DNA from: Candidatus Peregrinibacteria bacterium RIFCSPLOWO2_01_FULL_48_20
GTDB lineage: Bacteria; Patescibacteriota; Gracilibacteria; UBA1369; 2-02-FULL-48-14
Assembly: GCA_001787475.1 (NCBI GenBank)
Contig: MFXB01000032.1
Span: 2,030-7,611 of the forward strand
DNA: 5,582 nucleotides
Reading direction: 5' to 3'
The translations under genes were made by a program, and so were the position numbers. This document shows positions 4,575 to 5,582 of the stretch, one piece after another. The notes below the pieces were generated by a model, which was given only the letters and a program-made list of their open reading frames with translations, did no database searches and had not been told where the DNA came from. Numbering within the stretch: position 1 is the stretch's first letter; every line of letters begins with the position of its first letter.

Positions 4575-5084
4575 ATGAATCAACAAGATTTTCTAACGCT
4601 TGAAGAAGCCGCGAAGGGTTTGGGCAAATCGGTGCAGACGGTCAGGCGCATGATTAAAAGAGGAGAACTCCCTGCAAAGCGGGTGAAAAGTCCTCAAGGG
4701 TTTCAGTATGTTGTGAATCGGGAGGACACGCTGGAGCGTAGCGGAGGCGCAATGGGGAAAAAGCCTATGCCCGAACCTGAAGTTAAGGAGGAAATGTTTT
4801 TTAATTCGCCTATACAAAAGCCCATTCCGCCGCTTGATGTAGAGCAGAAACCTTCGGCGCCTATACAGCTTCCAATTTTGACTAGTCAAAGTGACTTGGA
4901 GCCGCTTTTGGAAAACGATTTTTATACCCTTGACAGAAATCTTCCCGACTACGCGAAAATCATTGAAATGCAGCATAAAGAAAAAATGATGCTCATCCAC
5001 ATTTTGGAAAGACTGCAAGTGGAACTCCAAAGGGAACGGGAACCTCGTTCCCTGTTTGAACGCATTTGGCGGCGGTTTTTTTGA
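4575..5084 (+). CDS. HTH (MerR/excisionase-like) protein with coiled coil and aromatic/basic tail
   Basis: The product is 169 residues. Residues 5-52 form a winged helix-turn-helix of the MerR/excisionase type (LTLEEAAKGLGKSVQTVRRM, then IKRGELPAKRV and a wing ending YVVNRED). Residues 57-125 are a Pro/Glu-rich linker. Residues 125-156 form a short heptad-like helix (AKIIEMQHKEKMMLIHILER...). The C-terminus SLFERIWRRFF is aromatic and basic, suggesting an amphipathic membrane-contacting tail. Excisionases are usually about half this length. RacA, RocS and pSK1-type Par proteins have a similar order of parts and size and anchor or segregate DNA, but I claim analogy only. I chose the ATG at 4575; a TTG at 4551 would add eight residues before the HTH. 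The box array upstream and three boxes inside the gene make it the best candidate to bind them. Confidence 0.82.
   Translation: MNQQDFLTLEEAAKGLGKSVQTVRRMIKRGELPAKRVKSPQGFQYVVNREDTLERSGGAMGKKPMPEPEVKEEMFFNSPIQKPIPPLDVEQKPSAPIQLPILTSQSDLEPLLENDFYTLDRNLPDYAKIIEMQHKEKMMLIHILERLQVELQREREPRSLFERIWRRFF
4810..4887. repeat. Box cluster C inside the HTH gene
   Basis: CTATACA at 4810-4816 and 4861-4867 and GACTAGTC at 4880-4887 lie within the linker codons. They are read in frame as PIQ, PIQ and LTSQ. Their flanks (CGC before CTATACA, TTTT before and CAAA after GACTAGTC) match the intergenic copies. Confidence 0.8.
5031..5053. other. 8-bp inverted repeat near the 3' end of the HTH gene
   Basis: AGGGAACG (5031-5038) and CGTTCCCT (5046-5053) pair around a 7-nt loop, within codons for the region just before the C-terminal tail. 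A T7 run (about 5076-5082) follows 22 nt later, too far for a standard intrinsic terminator. It may be an RNA hairpin influencing expression between this gene and the next. Confidence 0.35.
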
Positions 5085-5121
5085 CTTGCAGCCGCGCACG
5101 GAGCGCCTTAGACTCCAGACT

Positions 5122-5582
5122 ATGAAGCTTTACGATAACACTTGGGGGTTCTCCGTGGAACACAGCAATCCATTCCAATTGTTCCCTTTGCTCCAAGGAC
5201 TCGCCAAAGAACACAACAAGCTCGAGGATATTGCCGACCTATCCAGAGGAGATCCCGGTTACGGTTTTGCGCCTTCCGTACGTGGAAGAGACTTTTTGTC
5301 TTTTCTTTTGTTTTTGGACACGAAACTCAATAATCCGCACCGTTTGTTCGCCGAACACGCCAAGGGCGCTAATCCAAAGATTCAGGAAAATCAAATTTTG
5401 GAAGAAATCGGAGTTTTAACCCGAAGCGCGTATGTGCCGGCGGTGGCAACTCGGTACCTCAATGACCTCAGCGACTTTGTAAAAGCGTGCATTCAAATTT
5501 CCGAAGAAGAAGGCGTGAACATGACTCCTTATGATGTGCTCTTCGAACTCTTCAAGCACTCCACGGTTTCCGGCGGTTGTTA
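5122..5582 (+). CDS. Probable PLP-dependent aminotransferase (class I/II), N-terminal part, runs off the right edge
   Basis: Translation from the ATG at 5122 is open for 153 codons to the window edge. The pattern NPFQLFPLLQGLAKEH, then LSRGDPGYGF at 40-49, and GGC followed by a TA- codon (Y or stop) at the edge, resembles the N-terminus of fold-type I aminotransferases, including the aspartate aminotransferase/4-decarboxylase branch with its N-RG-P and YPVP segments. These enzymes transfer amino groups or decarboxylate amino acids using pyridoxal phosphate in the cytoplasm. The catalytic Lys would lie beyond the window, so substrate and activity cannot be judged. The ORF begins 37 nt after the HTH gene and could share its transcript. 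No Shine-Dalgarno precedes the ATG; TTG at 5086 is an in-frame alternative start adding 12 residues. Confidence 0.6.
   Translation, partial: MKLYDNTWGFSVEHSNPFQLFPLLQGLAKEHNKLEDIADLSRGDPGYGFAPSVRGRDFLSFLLFLDTKLNNPHRLFAEHAKGANPKIQENQILEEIGVLTRSAYVPAVATRYLNDLSDFVKACIQISEEEGVNMTPYDVLFELFKHSTVSGGC

Noticed and set aside
4593..5099. 168-residue open frame on the minus strand
   Set aside because: It lies opposite the HTH gene, which has a recognisable domain; this frame has unnatural composition.
4575..5111. Recoded TGA (code 25, Gracilibacteria-type) extending the HTH gene to TAG at 5109-5111
   Set aside because: Many Gly residues in dnaJ and the SLH protein are all GGN with no in-frame TGA anywhere, so TGA is best read as a stop.

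Overview
The window looks like a chromosomal segment of a bacterium that uses the standard genetic code: no reading frame accepted here contains an in-frame TGA. Its genes mostly lack clear Shine-Dalgarno sequences. An S-layer-homology protein with a long Asp-rich linker, CCA-encoding tRNA genes and weak ribosome binding sites suggest an uncultivated lineage, perhaps Peregrinibacteria or a related Patescibacteria/CPR group. That placement is inference, not something the sequence proves.

Left part, minus strand: the 5' portion of a large S-layer-homology (SLH) surface protein runs off the left edge (1-1131). Behind it lies a gene-free upstream region rich in hairpins (1132-1644), then tRNA-Glu(CTC) (1645-1719). 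A 510-base AT-rich spacer follows, filled with two short box families, GACTAGTC and CTATACA. It ends at a plus-strand dnaJ (2230-3354) with every DnaJ domain present.

Middle: tRNA-Lys(TTT) (3515-3590) and a five-helix membrane protein of unknown function (3637-4188) lie on the minus strand, convergent with dnaJ. The membrane gene has an extended -10 promoter, followed at the presumed start site by an imperfect CIRCE (HrcA operator)-like inverted repeat. Both tRNA genes carry nearly the same 15-base hairpin exactly 2 nt beyond the CCA.

Right part, plus strand: a second dense cluster of the same boxes (4299-4531), containing an extended -10 promoter, leads to a 169-residue protein (4575-5084). 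It has a MerR/excisionase-like winged helix, a Pro-rich linker, a short coiled coil and an aromatic/basic C-terminal tail. Three more boxes lie inside that gene's own linker. Next comes the N-terminal part of a probable PLP-dependent aminotransferase (5122 to the right edge).

The most interesting feature is the box array beside the helix-turn-helix/coiled-coil/amphipathic-tail protein. The architecture resembles single-protein DNA-anchoring or segregation factors (RacA, RocS, pSK1 Par). The boxes could be its operators or a centromere-like array, but the sequence alone cannot show this.
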